Counted from the stretch's first letter, positions 10,954-23,883 are shown. The stretch is 64,000 nt of DNA from Panax quinquefolius (GCA_020205615.1 CM035161.1:3216526-3280525); one strand, 5' to 3'. The notes: a model not told the origin generated them from the sequence alone. Translations and numbers: made by a program.

Positions 10954-11450
10954 CTACTTCTTCTTGCCACCTTTGCCGGCACCGGACTTGCGCTTGGGCG
11001 GAATTACAATCTCACCCTTGAGATCTGGAATCGTCATAATCTGGGTTAAACCGCTGAACTTCTTGCGAAACTTCTCCACTTGATCATCATCCAGAAGAAG
11101 CCCTGACCGGCTGCCCAGATAAAATGGGTGGTTGCCCGACCAAACGTCGACGACGTACTCTTCTTTGGTGCCTCCGGTGGTTATCACCTGCTGTCCGTTG
11201 CAGTATACTTTAGCGTTTTCGTAGAATTTGGGGTGAATGTCTTTTTTCCTGCACGTCCATCGCGGCCGATTCGGCCTTGTTTGGCTCAGCTCCTGAAATC
11301 CCCAAAAACAAAAACAAAATTGAGTTAAAATTGGATAATTTTTACCATTAATCTTAATGGCCGGTGTTGGAAAGTTTTCACCTTTTTGAGTGAGAAAGAT
11401 GGAGGAGGGAGGTTTGCTCGGAGGAATGTATTGGATAGAGTTAGCGCCAT
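10954..11450 (-). CDS. PRPL31: Plastid 50S ribosomal protein bL31 (nuclear-encoded)
   Basis: Two exons, 11450-11382 and 11292-10954, give 135 residues. The 89-nt intron is phase 0, with donor aag/gtgaaa and acceptor tttcag. The first ~40 residues are Ser/Leu/Thr-rich with basic residues and few acids, as expected for a chloroplast transit peptide. The mature part has the bL31 signature: TCRKKDIHPKFYENAKVYCN, then TTGG, then VDVWSGNHPFYLG near residues 70-92, and a Lys/Gly-rich tail. Of the zinc-binding cysteines of some bacterial L31 proteins, only the single CRKK and VYCN cysteines are present, as is usual for plastid forms. It binds 23S rRNA and bridges the subunits of the plastid ribosome. 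The start at 11450 is chosen because it begins the transit-peptide-like region; an upstream in-frame ATG at 11531 would add a Ser-rich extension. An alternative donor (atg/gtaaaa) would leave an intron too short for plants. Confidence 0.92.
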
Positions 11451-11594
11451 TACTGTGATAATTCTTGAGAGGGAGAGAGGATAAGATGTCGAAACTTGAG
11501 AGAGGGAGGAAGAAGATGAGATTATACCCAAAAAAAAAAAAGGGGCTTTAGGGACTGGTTAGTGGTTGAGAATAGAATATCATTTGTGTTTTTA

Positions 11595-11650
11595 GTTTTG
11601 GGCTGATAACTTAATTTTGCTGACTTTATGGGCACTGGGTTAGGCCCAGA
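11595..11650 (-). promoter_or_regulatory. Site II-like motifs upstream of bL31
   Basis: On the minus strand TGGGCC lies at 11648-11643, and further GGGCA and GGGCT-type motifs lie nearby (11599-11635), about 150-200 bp upstream of the bL31 start. Such elements are common in promoters of plant ribosomal protein genes and bind TCP-type factors. The site is seen; its use is inferred. Confidence 0.4.
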
Positions 11651-11857
11651 TATTACTGTTAGCCTGTTAGCTGTTACTATTTTAATTTTTACTTTAAATC
11701 CCTTTTTATTGTACGGATGCAGAAGATGTGCTCATGCATGCATGCTTCAGTGCCCAAGTGAACGATTTATTTAATGGGAGGGAGGGAGTATTAATTTAGT
11801 TAAGTTTGATTATTATTGTAATCACATACTAATAATCAATTTATTTATTAGGGTTAG

Positions 11858-12682
11858 TGATAGACTCCACGGCATGCTTGCGTGAGGTGGTCGTCGCCCC
11901 GATCGTTCTAGATGATTGTTGGGTGAATTCTTCTTCATAACACCTTAACCCTCGCCTATATGTGAAGCGGTAATTTTGGTACAATTCTTTCGCGTTCAAA
12001 TTTCTGCGTTGAATGGACACCAACGACACCTTGACCCTCGCTTATATTGAAGCGGTAATCTCGGTCTGACAATCGACGATTGATGCGGTGAAAGGCCACA
12101 CACAACTATGAATTGTTGTATGATAAGTCAAATTGAATCTCAAAAGAAATAACTAAGAAAATACTTTAGAATTCTTCAAAGAACCAAAAGTAGAGAATAA
12201 CCTCACAAATATATTGAATAATAAATAATGATAATGTGTCATATTACATCAACTTGCACCTCTATTTATACTACTCAAAACAATCCAAATCCTAATAGAA
12301 ATTTATAAACTATAACCCTAATTCTATAAGAAAATAGAAGTCGATTTGGAAAAGGAATTCTAATTAAAAGAAATCCTAATTACAATAGAATTTAAAATTA
12401 AGAATCAAATAAAATCCTTTCTTGCTGCAGTAGGATTTCCATAATACTCCTTTGTAAGTAAATATGTTGACTTTGTTAAGAAGATTAAAATTGGGCTTAT
12501 ATTAAATTGACCCAAATTAATGTCTCATGTTCTTTTGCCTCCTCTTTTGGATTTTCTTACGTTAAATTTCAAACATCTTGGATCAATCCATTGAGACTTT
12601 GTTTGAACCTCTTTATTCTAGCCTTGCTTGATCCCCACGTCCCTTTAGTCTTGTTTGAATCCACGATGTCGTGTCCTCATCA
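11858..12682 (-). repeat. 3' LTR of the 11.9-18.5 kb element
   Basis: Matches 17710-18534 nearly end to end. On the minus strand the purine-rich AAGAGGAGAGGAA (12695-12683) lies directly before it and serves as the polypurine tract. Confidence 0.93.
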
Positions 12683-13889
12683 TTCCTCTCCTCTTGAAAA
12701 GGATTTGTCCTCAAATCGTCACCTACATCAAGCGGACTTAGATCGATGCGTTAAATGTAGCACTAACATTATACTCACTGTGAATCCAATTTATAGGCAT
12801 TATCATTGATCACTCGAGAACTTGAAATGGACCATCTCCCTCGGAAGCAATTTGAGCGTCTTTGAGCGGGAATCTTTCTTTCCGTATGTAACCACACCCG
12901 ATCTCGGGCTCAAAGATCACTTGATGTCGTCCCTTGTTACGCGTCTTAATGTATTGTTAGTTCTCAGATTCGATGTTTAGCTTTGGCTCTTTCATGAATC
13001 TGCTTAACAAGATCGGCCTTTTTCGTTCCATCCATGTTAGTATATTCGAGAAGCAGTGCTTGGTGATAAATCAGCGGTGTCAAAGGATTAAAACCATATA
13101 CAATTTCAAATGGAGAAAAATTAATAGCGAGAATGAGCAGAGCGGTTATATACAAACTCAACATGTGGTAAACATTCTTCCCATTGCTTGATATTCTTTT
13201 TAATGATAGCAAGTAATAATCTTGAAATAAAGTCCTATTTACTACTTGGTTTGGCCAAGTCGGTTTGTGGATGACAAGTAGTAGAAAATAACAATTTAGT
13301 ACCCAATTTACCCCTGAGGTCTTCCAAAATAACTTAAGAACTTTGTATCTCTATCGAAACAATAGTTTTAGGCATACCATGCAAACGCACAATCTCCTAA
13401 AGAACAAATCAATGACATGAGATGCATCATCGGTTTTATGACATGGAATAAAATGTGCCATTTTGAAAATCTATCCACGACCACAAATATCGAATCATAA
13501 CCATGCTTAGACCTAGGTAAACCCAACCAAAGTCCATAGAAAGATCGATCAAGGTTCATTAGGAATGAGCGATGGCGTATCTGATCCGTAGGGTTGAACA
13601 CGAGATTTAGCTTGGCGACAAGTAATACATCTATCACATATTCTTTCTACATCCCTTTTCATATGAGGCCGATAAAATGTTCTTTTAAGCAAACAAAAGT
13701 TTTATCAACACCAAAATGTCCCATTAAAACCGCCCCCGTGTGATTCCACAACCAACAACTCACGCGCAAAGAACATGCGAGAATACATAGTTTATTTTCT
13801 CGAAACAAGAATCCATCGACTCTAAAGTATTTACCCACAACATTCTTTTCACAAGTTTTAAACTCTTCAGAAATCAAGGTCATTATCAT
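12683..13889 (-). pseudogene. Integrase of the 11.9-18.5 kb element (broken)
   Basis: Minus-strand fragments in order: 13889-13659 holds the end of the HHCC zinc region (MGHFGVDKT); 13637-13368 holds part of the catalytic core ([17 protein letters not shown]); 13212-12964 holds the core end and C-terminal region (NFSPFEIVYGFNPLTPL, then a helix ending HERAKAKHR). The remaining C-terminal tail runs with stops to the polypurine tract. Several frame changes between fragments disable it. Confidence 0.85.
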
Positions 13890-13931
13890 ATAACTCTTTA
13901 ATTAATTCGTTCGAACCCAAGCAATTTCGTA

Positions 13932-14878
13932 TCAAGAGTATTTAACAAAACATACTGCGAGACAAAGCATCTCTGCCAACGGCGTTCTCCTTACCTTGCT
14001 TATATCGAATAACATATGGAAATGTCTCGATAAATTCCATCCATCGTCGTGTCTTTTGTTCAACTTGTGTTGACCCTTCAAATATTTCAATGATTCATGA
14101 TCGGTGTGGATCACAAACTCCTTGAGGCCACAAGTAATGTTGCCATGTCTCCAAGGCTCTAACCAAAGCGTACATCTCTTTGTCATATGTAGGATAGTTC
14201 AAATTGCCCACTCGACTTTTCGCTAAAAAATCGCCCTTTGGTTTTCCTTCTTGCATCAACACAGCTCCAATCCCTAAACACGAAGCATCACACTCGATCT
14301 CAAAAGTTTTAGCAAAGTTAAGCAAAATAAGTAAAGGAGCATTTGTCGATTTATCCTTAATCAAATTAAATGCTTTTTTCTGTTCATCACCCCACTTGAA
14401 AGCCCACACTTTTCTTGATGACCTCGGTCGATGGTGCTTTGTAATTTCACTAAAATTAGAACAAAGCGTCGGTAGAAACTTGCGAGTCCATGAAAGCTTC
14501 GTCTTGACTCACATTGGTTGGACTCGGCCGATCCCAGATCATACGTATTTTCTCCTCATCAACTTGGACTCCTGTGAACTCACAACAAAGCAAGAAAAAC
14601 AATTCTATCCAGAACAAAAGCGTGCATTTCTCCGTGTTAGCAAATAACTTTTCTTTCTAAGTACATCAAAAGCAGATTTTAAATCTGCAATGCATGATCT
14701 TGAAGTTTTTGCTATAAATCAAGATATCATCAAAATAAACTACGACAAATTTTCCAATGAATGGGACGCAAAAAACATGGTTCATTAATCTCATGAAAGT
14801 GCTCGGTGCATTAGTTAAACCAAAAGGTAATACTAACCATTCATAAAAATAGTATTTAGTTTTAAATTTGTTTTCCAT
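13932..14878 (-). pseudogene. Reverse transcriptase and RNase H of the 11.9-18.5 kb element (broken)
   Basis: The block at 14878-14666 contains [17 protein letters not shown] and the catalytic YFDD motif followed by ILIYSK. After a frame change, 14409-13932 holds RNase [14 protein letters not shown], then [14 protein letters not shown], then [12 protein letters not shown]. The RT part 5' of 14878 continues in fragments to about 15300. Frameshifts separate the blocks. Confidence 0.88.
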
Positions 14879-15393
14879 TCATCACCCTCTTGCATTCTAA
14901 TTTGATGATAACCACTTTTAAATCAATTTTGAAAATATCTGAAGACCCATGTAATTCATCTAACATGTCATCTAAGCGAGGAATGGGATGTCGATATTTT
15001 CTTAGTAATGTTATTCTGGCTCGACAATCGATGCACATCCTCCATTTTCCATCCTTTTTCGACCTTTAGGATCACCGGAGCGCACATGGGCTCATACTTT
15101 CTCTCACGAATCCTTTCTCCATCATTTCGTCAACTTGCCTTTGTAACTCCTTCGTTTCCTCGGGATTACTCGATAAAATTTGGACGGTTTGGAATCGTCA
15201 CCGGGAACAAAATCAATTTGATGCTCGATTCCCGAATAGGTGGTAGTCCGTGAGGAAGCTCTCTGAAATACATCTTTGAAATTCTGTAGAGAGATGAAAC
15301 AACACTAAGCAAAGAATCATTAGCGTTAGTATCAAAAAAGCGCCTCTTTATCTGAGAAGTAAAATCATAGTCATTTAGAAATCAAAGCTCTTC

Positions 15394-16295
15394 TCACATC
15401 ACTCTTTTTGCCAAGTATATTTGTTTTTTCTTCTTTCTTTTCTCTCTTTCTTTTCTCTTTTTTTCTTCTTGATTTTTCTTTTCTTCACTCTCTTTTCTTT
15501 GTACATATTTTTTACGCAAATGAATTTGATCTTCATGTACTTGTTGTGGTGACAAAGGACTTGAGATATTCTTCTTGTCGTGAGCGAATGAATATCGTTG
15601 GTAAACCCGTCGTGTTGAACCCTCTATCAAAGCGCCATGGATACCCAACAATATATATCCTGCTGCATGGGCACCACATCACACAATACCTCATCAATAT
15701 CTGACCAATAGCAAATGGAACTAACACTGTTTGGTTACTTTAATGTACGCATTATCATTGAGCCACTTTTGCAAGCGATCATGATTTGCGGATGTTTGGT
15801 AGTAGGTAACCCCAATTTCTCCACCATCGTAGTCTTTGCCACATTTGTACTGTTGCCTCCATCTATAACTCACGACAAATTTTTCCATTCACAAGAACAT
15901 CGAGTATGAAATAGATTTTCCATTTCATTCACCGCTCTCCTCCTTAACTTTGTGTACTAAGTGCTCTTCTTGTAACGAGAATTTCACCGTGTATTTCATC
16001 CTCACCTATCTCCTACAATGGTGGCATAGAATCGGTGTCATTATCTTCCCCGGTCTCTCACATCTCCATTGTCAAGTAACAACATTTTCCTCTGATTTGG
16101 ACATTGGCTAGAAATATGTCCCCCGCCTTGACACTTAAAACATCTGATATCTCGATTACGACCAAAAGAAGGTTGTTCGGTTTTACCTTGAGTTTCTCGG
16201 CTAGTTGATCCTTGCTTGGGTTCCACCTTTGGCTTGAAGCGCATTTGTCTTTTCCTCTCGCTTTGCCAAATTGGGTCTCCATGATGAACTAGCAT
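15394..16295 (-). pseudogene. Gag zinc knuckle, protease-like region and linker (broken)
   Basis: Near 16142-16101 the minus strand encodes a CX2CX4HX4C zinc knuckle (CFKC...GHISSQC), the nucleic-acid-binding end of Gag. About 15910-15600 holds degraded protease-like sequence. At 15600-15400 a very Lys/Glu-rich linker follows; the same kind of linker precedes RT in this Ty3/gypsy group. Confidence 0.7.
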
Positions 16296-17173
16296 TAGAT
16301 TGTCCTCGTTGTCCTACTACGCCTCTTGAGTTGTTTCTCTATCTTAGTAGCTATATGGACCCGGTTCCTCCAACTCTAAATAATGTTGTCGTTCAACCAA
16401 GTCGCAATCTCCCGGTTCAATCCTGCTGAGAACCTAGCCATCGATGTTTCATTGTCCTCAATCAAGTTAGCTTAGATCCTCAACATCTCCATCTCCTGTA
16501 ATATTCATCCACACTCCAGACTTCCCTGTTTAAGAGTTTGTAAATTCGAATAATCTCCCGTTGATAGTATGTTGGTACAAACCTCTTTTTATTATCGCTT
16601 TCATCTCGCCCAAGTTGTAATCGGTATTTCGTCACACCTTATCCGATTAGTTGTCGGTTGATCCCACCATATCAATGCATATCCGAGAAAATTCCGTAAT
16701 GGCGGTTTGACTTTCTTGAGGTCCAGAATAGTTGTGAATGATCGAAGATTCGCTCCATCTTGGTTACCCAATCTAAATAAGCCTCAAGATCACCGTGCCT
16801 TGGAAAAGCTGGAATCTTCATTTTATGCTATCAAATTGTCATCTTCTCATGCCCGACCTCTTCTTTCCCTAGCACCTCCGTGTCTTTGATGTCGAAAATT
16901 AGATTCACGATCTTCCGCTGCACTACTGTCCTCACCGTAAAGGTCTTCCTTTCTTGCGTCAGTTTGTTGTGTCCTCGTCTTGTTTTGCATCCCAAGAGTG
17001 TTTTGGGATAGCTCAGCCATAGACACCCTCATCTCTTCTAATTGTTCTTGCATTTGCTCTATAGTCTTTCTCAATCTCCAATCCCATTCTTTATGCATTG
17101 CTTCCATCTGGAATTTCAATTCAGCTGTCGAAGGTTGTTTCTCATGAGTTCCTTTATCCTTTGAGCTAGACAT
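16296..17173 (-). pseudogene. Gag of the 11.9-18.5 kb element (broken)
   Basis: A start codon at 17173 opens an 108-codon stretch with a coiled-coil-like segment (KEWDWRLRKTIEQMQEQLEE) and an acidic patch. The frame ends at about 16847 and the homologous capsid part continues in other frames to 16296. The leader between the primer binding site and this ATG is about 520 bp. Confidence 0.65.
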
Positions 17174-17579
17174 ATTTCCTGCAAAATAAGGGTTAGTAGA
17201 AAACAGTTTCCTCACCACTCCACTTACGTGTTTCGCTCGAATCAATGGTCCACTCGTGTATACTCTCGATAATTGGCTTTTACCCTCGATTAATCTCACC
17301 ACTAAGCCTTTTACCTCAAATATTCTCTCTAATAGGTTCTTATTGAATTCCCTAGCAAAATTCTTGGTTTTACTAATCAATTGAAATTACTTGTCACGAA
17401 ACAAAAATATAGATGGTGTAGTTATCAGAATACCACAAAAATCATCGATCGATTGTCTTGTACTCCTCTTGTAGGCTTCAGACTCGTAAATTGTAGCTCC
17501 GTTTCAGAATTGATGATGATGGAACGGTATGAACTCTTGGTTAGAATTTGATGATTTGATGGTGTGCTAAAAATTGGGT

Positions 17580-17596
17580 TATACTGATAGAATATG

Positions 17597-17641
<45 letters not shown>
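17580..17641. repeat. Poly(T) run in the element leader
   Basis: A run of about 34 T preceded by TTTA repeats (17595-17640) lies between the primer binding site and gag. It is A-rich on the element's sense strand. Confidence 0.85.
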
Positions 17642-17642
<1 letters not shown>

Positions 17643-17691
17643 AATATATATTTCGACAAAAAAATTAAAGATAAGTAACTTGCTAGAAAGG

Positions 17692-17709
17692 CTTAGCTTT
17701 GATACCAAA
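17692..17709 (-). other. Primer binding site complementary to initiator tRNA-Met
   Basis: Directly inside the 5' LTR the minus strand reads TTTGGTATCAAAGCTAAG. The core TGGTATCA is the usual primer site of plant LTR elements primed by initiator methionine tRNA. Confidence 0.85.
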
Positions 17710-18534
17710 TGATAGACTCCACGACACGCTTGCGTGAGGTGGTCGTCGCCCCGATCGTTTCTAGCACAGTTGTTGGGTGAATTGCTTGCAACACCTTAAC
17801 CCCTCGCCTATATGTAAACGGTAATTTTGGTACAATTGCTCGCGTTCGGAATTCTGCGTTGAATGGACACCAACGACACCTTGACCCCTCGCTTATATTG
17901 AAGCGGTAATCTCGGTACAATCGACGATTGATGCGGTAGAAGATGCCACACACAACTATGAATTGTTGTATGATAAGTCAAATTGAATCTCAAAGAAATA
18001 ACTAAGAAAAATACTTAGGAATTCTTCAAAGAACCAAAAGTAGAGAATAACCTCACAAATATATTGAATAATAAATAATGATAATGTGTCATATTACATC
18101 AACTTGCACCTCTATTTATACTACTCAAAACAATCCAAATCCTAATAGAAATTTATAAACTATAACCCTAATTCTATAAGAAAATAGAAGTCGATTTGGA
18201 AAAGGAATTCTAATTAAAAAGAAATCCTAATTACAATAGAATTTAAAATTAAGAATCCAAATAAAATCCTTTCTGCGTGGGATTTCCATAATACTCCTTT
18301 GTAAGTAAATATGTTGACTTTTGTTAAGAAGATTAAAATTGGGCTTGTATTAAATTGACCCAAATTAATGTCTCATGTTCTTTTGCCTCCTCTTTGGATT
18401 TTCTTACGTTAGCTTCAGCCCAAACATCTTGGATCAATCCATTGAGACTTTGTTTGAACCTCTTTGTTCTAGCCTTGCTTGATCCCCACGTCCCTTTAGT
18501 CTTGTTTGAATCCACGCATGTCATGTCCTCATCA
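17710..18534 (-). repeat. 5' LTR of the 11.9-18.5 kb element
   Basis: 825 bp, the same length as the partner at 11858-12682, with a 5-bp target duplication outside it. It should contain the promoter of the element. Confidence 0.93.
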
Positions 18535-18559
18535 GTTAGGGTGAGGGTGGTCTCTGAAC

Positions 18560-19682
18560 TAGGAGTGATCATTCGGTTATAACCGAACCGAATAGGCTAT
18601 TCGGTTATAACCGAACACCGAATTATCCATGATTTTACTATCCGAAATACTAACAGAAATTTGGAACTAACCGAATTATCGAAGAATCGAATTATCGAAT
18701 TGTAAATTCGGGTAATAACCGAACTACATCACCAAATTAAACCCAAAGAAGAGTAGCACATATGAAAAGCCCAACAAAAAGCCAAATAAAACCCAAGAAG
18801 AAGACACATGAAAGCCCAACAAAAACCAAATAAAACCCAAAGAAGAAGCGAATAGTGGAAACCAAACATCTCACCCAAGCCCGATAGAGAAACCAAACAT
18901 CTCGCCTAATAAAACCCCAAAGAAGTAGTACAACAAAACAATAGCAATAAATTAATAAAAAGTTAAAACCAAACATCTCTCGCCAATAGAGAATCCCGTG
19001 AAATACCACAAGAGACTCCATTCTTTCCGATCCTCCTTCATCTTCCAAACAATACCACAGCTTTTTTCGATAGTACACAAATGGGACGGCGTAGCGGAAG
19101 GAAGATCTCCCAAATTCGATCCACGGACTCACGGTGGCTCACAATGATCTCTACCAAATCGAGCCATGGGATCTTGAAGGTTGAAGAACAGAGTCGTCGA
19201 TTGGGATGAGTGGGATCTGGGATGAGTGGGATATCGATCTTGAAAGTTGAGTCATGAGAACTTGAAGGTTGAAGAACAGAATCGAGCCATGGGATCGGGA
19301 TGAGTGGGATATCGGATCTCGGATCGATCTAATTTCGAGATATGGAAAATATGATATGATCTCGAGATATGGGAAGATACGGTTTTTGTTAACAAGTGTT
19401 GGGGGTTGGTGGTGGTATGATTTTGGGCCATTTAGCATTGGGCTTTGAGTTAATATAGCAACCCTGTCCAGTATAAAATTTGTATTAATTTTTAATTAAT
19501 AAATTCGGTAATTCGGATACTCGAATAATCTATTTTTTAAAATCGGAACCGAAATCGAATATTGAATAATAATTCGGATATAACCAAAATTCTAAAAAAA
19601 AACCGAAAAACCGAAATAATTCGATTAAAATAATTCGATTCAGTTCGATAATTCGATTTTATCCGTTTTTTGCTCACTCCTA
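18560..19682. mobile_element. Non-autonomous hAT DNA transposon (1.12 kb)
   Basis: The ends read TAGGAGTGATC and, reverse complemented, TAGGAGTGAGC, and an exact 8-bp duplication ctctgaac flanks them (18552-18559 and 19683-19690). Both features fit hAT. The subterminal region has two copies of the perfect palindrome TTCGGTTATAACCGAA (18572-18587, 18600-18615), and the right end has more ATTCGG motifs, as expected for transposase binding sites. There is no transposase gene. The interior has a duplicated stretch (about 19162-19210 and 19255-19300) that could be captured DNA. A 131-codon minus frame at 19132-18737 is Trp/Phe-rich and resembles nothing I know; I do not call it. Confidence 0.9.
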
Positions 19683-19932
19683 CTCTGAACCTGGAGTGTA
19701 GTGGCATAGAATTTTGAACCATACAGACTCACTCTCACTCTCTTCTTTGGAGTTTGAACTAATTCCTATATACACCACAAAATTTGCAGGGTTTCTCGTA
19801 AAATCGAATTTCTTACTCACTATACACGCATTCCTTCTCTCTCCGGATCTGGCCTTTTCATTTACTACTAACTACTCCCTAAATCTAAACTCTTCACATG
19901 TTCTTAGTTGTTCGTTCTATATATAATATAAT

Positions 19933-19959
19933 AAACCCTTGTATCCTCTACAAGGGTTT
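19933..19959. other. Perfect 11-bp inverted repeat
   Basis: AAACCCTTGTA and TACAAGGGTTT separated by tcctc, 314 bp upstream of the ADP-glucose pyrophosphorylase start and just after a TATA-rich stretch (tatatataatataata, 19918-19933). It could be a leader hairpin or a transposon footprint; the function is unknown. Confidence 0.6.
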
Positions 19960-20272
19960 TTATATTTTTAGTAGAATTTGTGATCCGGTTGTTCCATTGA
20001 TCATTTGTTACTACGGAATTTGGGTATTTCTCTAATAATTTGCGGTATTAGCTATGATCACCACCTTCACAGTTCTTTAGTGTAAAGGTCATTGCTTTTT
20101 GCTTCCTTTGAAGATTTTGTTGGTACTTTTAATCCTTTTGGAAAGTAGTTTTGCTTTATATATCTATGATGGCTGTAGTGTAGTGTATCTTCAAATATTC
20201 CCTATATTAGACTCTAGCTCTGCATTTTAAATTCTGGGATTTCAATTTCTGGGTTGGTGCTGGTAATCAGAA

Positions 20273-23200
20273 ATGGATTCTTGCTGTGCCACATTGAAGG
20301 CTACTGTGCGTCGTCCAATGCAAGTTTGCAAAGGTGTTAATCAGGGAGACGGGGGATTTTGGGGGAAGAAAATCAGTGGGAGTGTCAAGAACAGGGGTTT
20401 CGGAACTTTGACAACACAAAACAGAAATAGAAAGATCAAACCTGGAATTTCCGTCTCTGTTCTTACATCAGATATTAATGATCAAATGGTGGTGAGTTCA
20501 TTGCATTCGAGATTCGAGTGTGATCTTATAATTCATATACTCCACTTGTTTTTATTAATTTAATTTGGAAAAGAGTGATTGTTGAATGGAATATATTGTT
20601 TAACTCAACCTTTTTCGTTTAATATGTGAACCCACACGTATTAACTTGCCCTTAACTATATGTAGATAATATGCTTATATGGGTTTAGAAGTGTAGCGGT
20701 TTTAATTAATTGGTATTTACTCTTCTGTTGAGTTTTGGTTTCAGGCATTTGAGGCACCTGTATTTGAGCATCCAGAGGTAGACCCTAAAAAAGTAGCTTC
20801 CATTATTCTGGGTGGAGGTGCTGGGACGCGTCTCTTTCCTCTCACTAGCAGAAGAGCTAAACCAGCTGTAGGTGACTTGTTTCCCCTGCAATTTTTTTTT
20901 ACATTTTGGTTGCTTATTGTTTTACTTGGGATGCATGTGTTATTCCTAATTGGCAAACTATTGCACAAGGAGATATTTCAAATTAACTGATGAATTTGTT
21001 TCAATTTCCTTTCAAATGTTGTGATGTCTGTTATGCAGGTTCCAATTGGAGGGTGTTATAGACTGATCGATGTACCCATGAGTAATTGTATCAACAGTGG
21101 CATAAGAAATATTTTCATCCTAACCCAGTTCAATTCCTTTTCTCTCAATCGTCACCTAGCTCGCACATTTAACTTTGGAAATGGCGTGAATTTTGGGGAT
21201 GGCTTTGTTGAGGTATGATGAACTTAGTGACTAGGAGTAATTACACTGTAATGAATATATCTACATTTGTTATCCAACAAAAAAAAAACAGAAAGAATAT
21301 ATCTACATATGTTATCAAAAAAGAAGAAGAGGAAATGAATATATCAGCATTATTAGTAGCAATATTAGTAGAAAGGACTTATAAGATAGAGTTTTTCAAA
21401 GTAGATCCACATCAAGTAGATATTTGTGTTTCTAGAGATTTAACTGTTTGTTAATAATTTTGATCGGACTTCTTGAGACTCAAATCTGAAAGCTGAAATT
21501 ATGGAAAATAGGTTTTGGCTGCCACACAAATCCCTGGAGAAGCAGTAAAGCAGTGGTTTCAAGGAACAGCTGATGCTGTGCGGCAATTTATATGGGTATT
21601 CGAGGTAGGTACTAGAGTTTTTCCTTGACATATGAAGAGCCCGTAGAAAAAAGAGTAATTGTGATGTAAAACGATTTACTTGCAGGATGCAAAGAACAAG
21701 AATGTTGAGCACATATTGATTCTGTCTAGTGACCATCTTTACCGAATGAACTATATGGATTTTGTTCAGGTAAGAACTTACTTATAAATGAATATTGTAC
21801 TTCCTTATATGCTTAAATGAAGCTAGGAAGTTTATTTATTAGTGACAAATCTACTTGCAGAAACATATCGACACAAATGCGGATATTACTGTATCATGTA
21901 TACCCATGGATGATAGGTATGTCAGCATCTTTCTTTTTAACTTGATATTAATTTTCATGTTCCAACTTTAGAAAATATAATATGTCTTATGTTTGCCATA
22001 CATTTTGTATGAACGAATATATGAAGGGACAGAAAAAAGTAAAGAACTGGGTGCAATGGTTATTACCTAAATTTCTAAGGATGAATGACCAATGTGTTTC
22101 AATGTTGATTTGAAACATCTTTGGATGAATTGGTAGATCCATAAAGGTCACTTTCTTCATATTCTCTAGCAGTAGAGATGTTGATCAGAAGTCGATTTAT
22201 TTGTTGAAAACATTCAATTATCTTTTCCTTATTTACAGTCGAGCTTCAGACTATGGTTTGATGAAGATCGATGAGACAGGACGTATCATTGACTTTGCTG
22301 AGAAACCAAAGGGCAATGCCCTGAAAGCAATGGTGAGACCAGCCTTGCCTGACTTACGTCTTCTAGACTTTGTTATCTTTCCGACCATTTTTCCAAATTT
22401 TCATATCCATTTATACCCCGCAGTAAATTTCATTATATTTGTAAGTTATCTGACTTTGTTACTTGATGTTGCACTGCAGCAAGTAGACACCTCTCTTCTT
22501 GGACTGTCTCAACAAGATGCCTTAAGAAATCCTTATATTGCCTCAATGGGTGTCTATGTCTTTAGAACTGATGTCCTTCTAAAGCTTCTGAGGTGGAAGT
22601 ATCCTTCATGCAATGACTTTGGATCTGAAATCATTCCTTCCGCGGTTAGAGATTACAAAGTCCAAGTGAGATCTAGCTTTAATTTAAACCATCTTAACAA
22701 TTTAACTTGGGCATTAATTTAACGGTTTGAACCTGTTCATACATCTACTAATATATGAATGTCCTCTTCTGATTAGGCATACTTCTTCAATGACTATTGG
22801 GAGGACATTGGAACAATAAATTCTTTCTTTGACGCAAACCTGGCCCTCACAGAACAGGTTAATGTTATTTTTGTGAGAACTACTGTTTTTGACTTTTTGT
22901 TCTTCAGGCAAGGAGGTTGAAATCTATGTTTTCTATTTTAATTCAACTTTAAATCACCATGGTAAACCAGCGGTATTATAGAGCTGGAACACTTGTTTGA
23001 CAATTATTTAGGCACTATTATGTTGAAGATTAGATATAAATGTTGAAGATAAGATAAATGTTGTCGTTCCAGAATTATTTAGAAATATGAAATTCCACTC
23101 GGAGATTGTAAGCCGTCAATCTTTTTCGTATTATCAAACTATTAGGGCTTGGGATCTTTGGAAAAAAAAAAATGTTTTATTATCAAACTATTTAAAGTTT

Positions 23201-23827
23201 TAAAATATTATCAAAATATTTTTATTGGGGCTTTGTGATCTTTGGAAATTTTTATGCTTATTATCAAACTACTTAAATTTTTTAGATATTATCAAAATAT
23301 TTAAAAGGTGTTAGTAAATGATAAGGAAAAATTTGGAACTAGTGGGTAAATATTTTTTTAGAAGTAATGATGGATTAATGTTTCTTTTTAATAAGTACTA
23401 GTAAATAAATTGTAGGACAAAAAGGAATCCTATTCTCTATTTGTTTATTTTGGTTAGTTACTTAAGAGTAACTTGTATGCCCATTTATCATCTTCTGTGC
23501 AGTCTCCAAAGTTTGACTTTAATGACCCAAAGACACCTTTCTTTACGTCTCCCAGATTCTTGCCGCCTACTAAAGTTGAAAAATGCAGGGTATGCTGGTC
23601 AGCTTGAATCAGTTTAGTTTAAAATATAGTTCCTTCATATTTCATAAATTAATTGGTTCTTTCAGATTGTGGATGCAATAATATCACATGGTTGCTTCTT
23701 GCGGGAATGTAGCGTCCAGCACTCAATAGTTGGTGTTCGCTCACGCTTAGACTATGGTGTGGAGCTTGTGGTTAGTTCTACAATCTTTGTCTAAGCCATA
23801 TACATACATACATACATATATACATAC

Positions 23828-23883
<56 letters not shown>

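Larger units (their letters stand above)
11858..18534 (-). mobile_element. Complete but decayed Ty3/gypsy retrotransposon (6.68 kb)
   Basis: Two direct repeats of 825 bp, 11858-12682 and 17710-18534, both begin TGATAGACTCC and end CATCA. They are flanked by an exact 5-bp target duplication gttag (11853-11857 and 18535-18539), so both ends are certain. On the minus strand the order is 5' LTR (right), primer binding site, gag, zinc knuckle, protease-like region, Lys/Glu-rich linker, RT, RNase H, integrase, polypurine tract and 3' LTR. That order, with integrase after RT/RNase H, is Ty3/gypsy. Every coding block carries frameshifts or stops, so it cannot move on its own. The LTRs remain very similar, with only a few small indels, which argues for a not very old insertion. 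Confidence 0.95.

Noticed and set aside
18737..19132. 131-codon minus-strand frame in the hAT element
   Set aside because: Aromatic-rich, without transposase motifs; it overlaps subterminal repeats and is likely chance.
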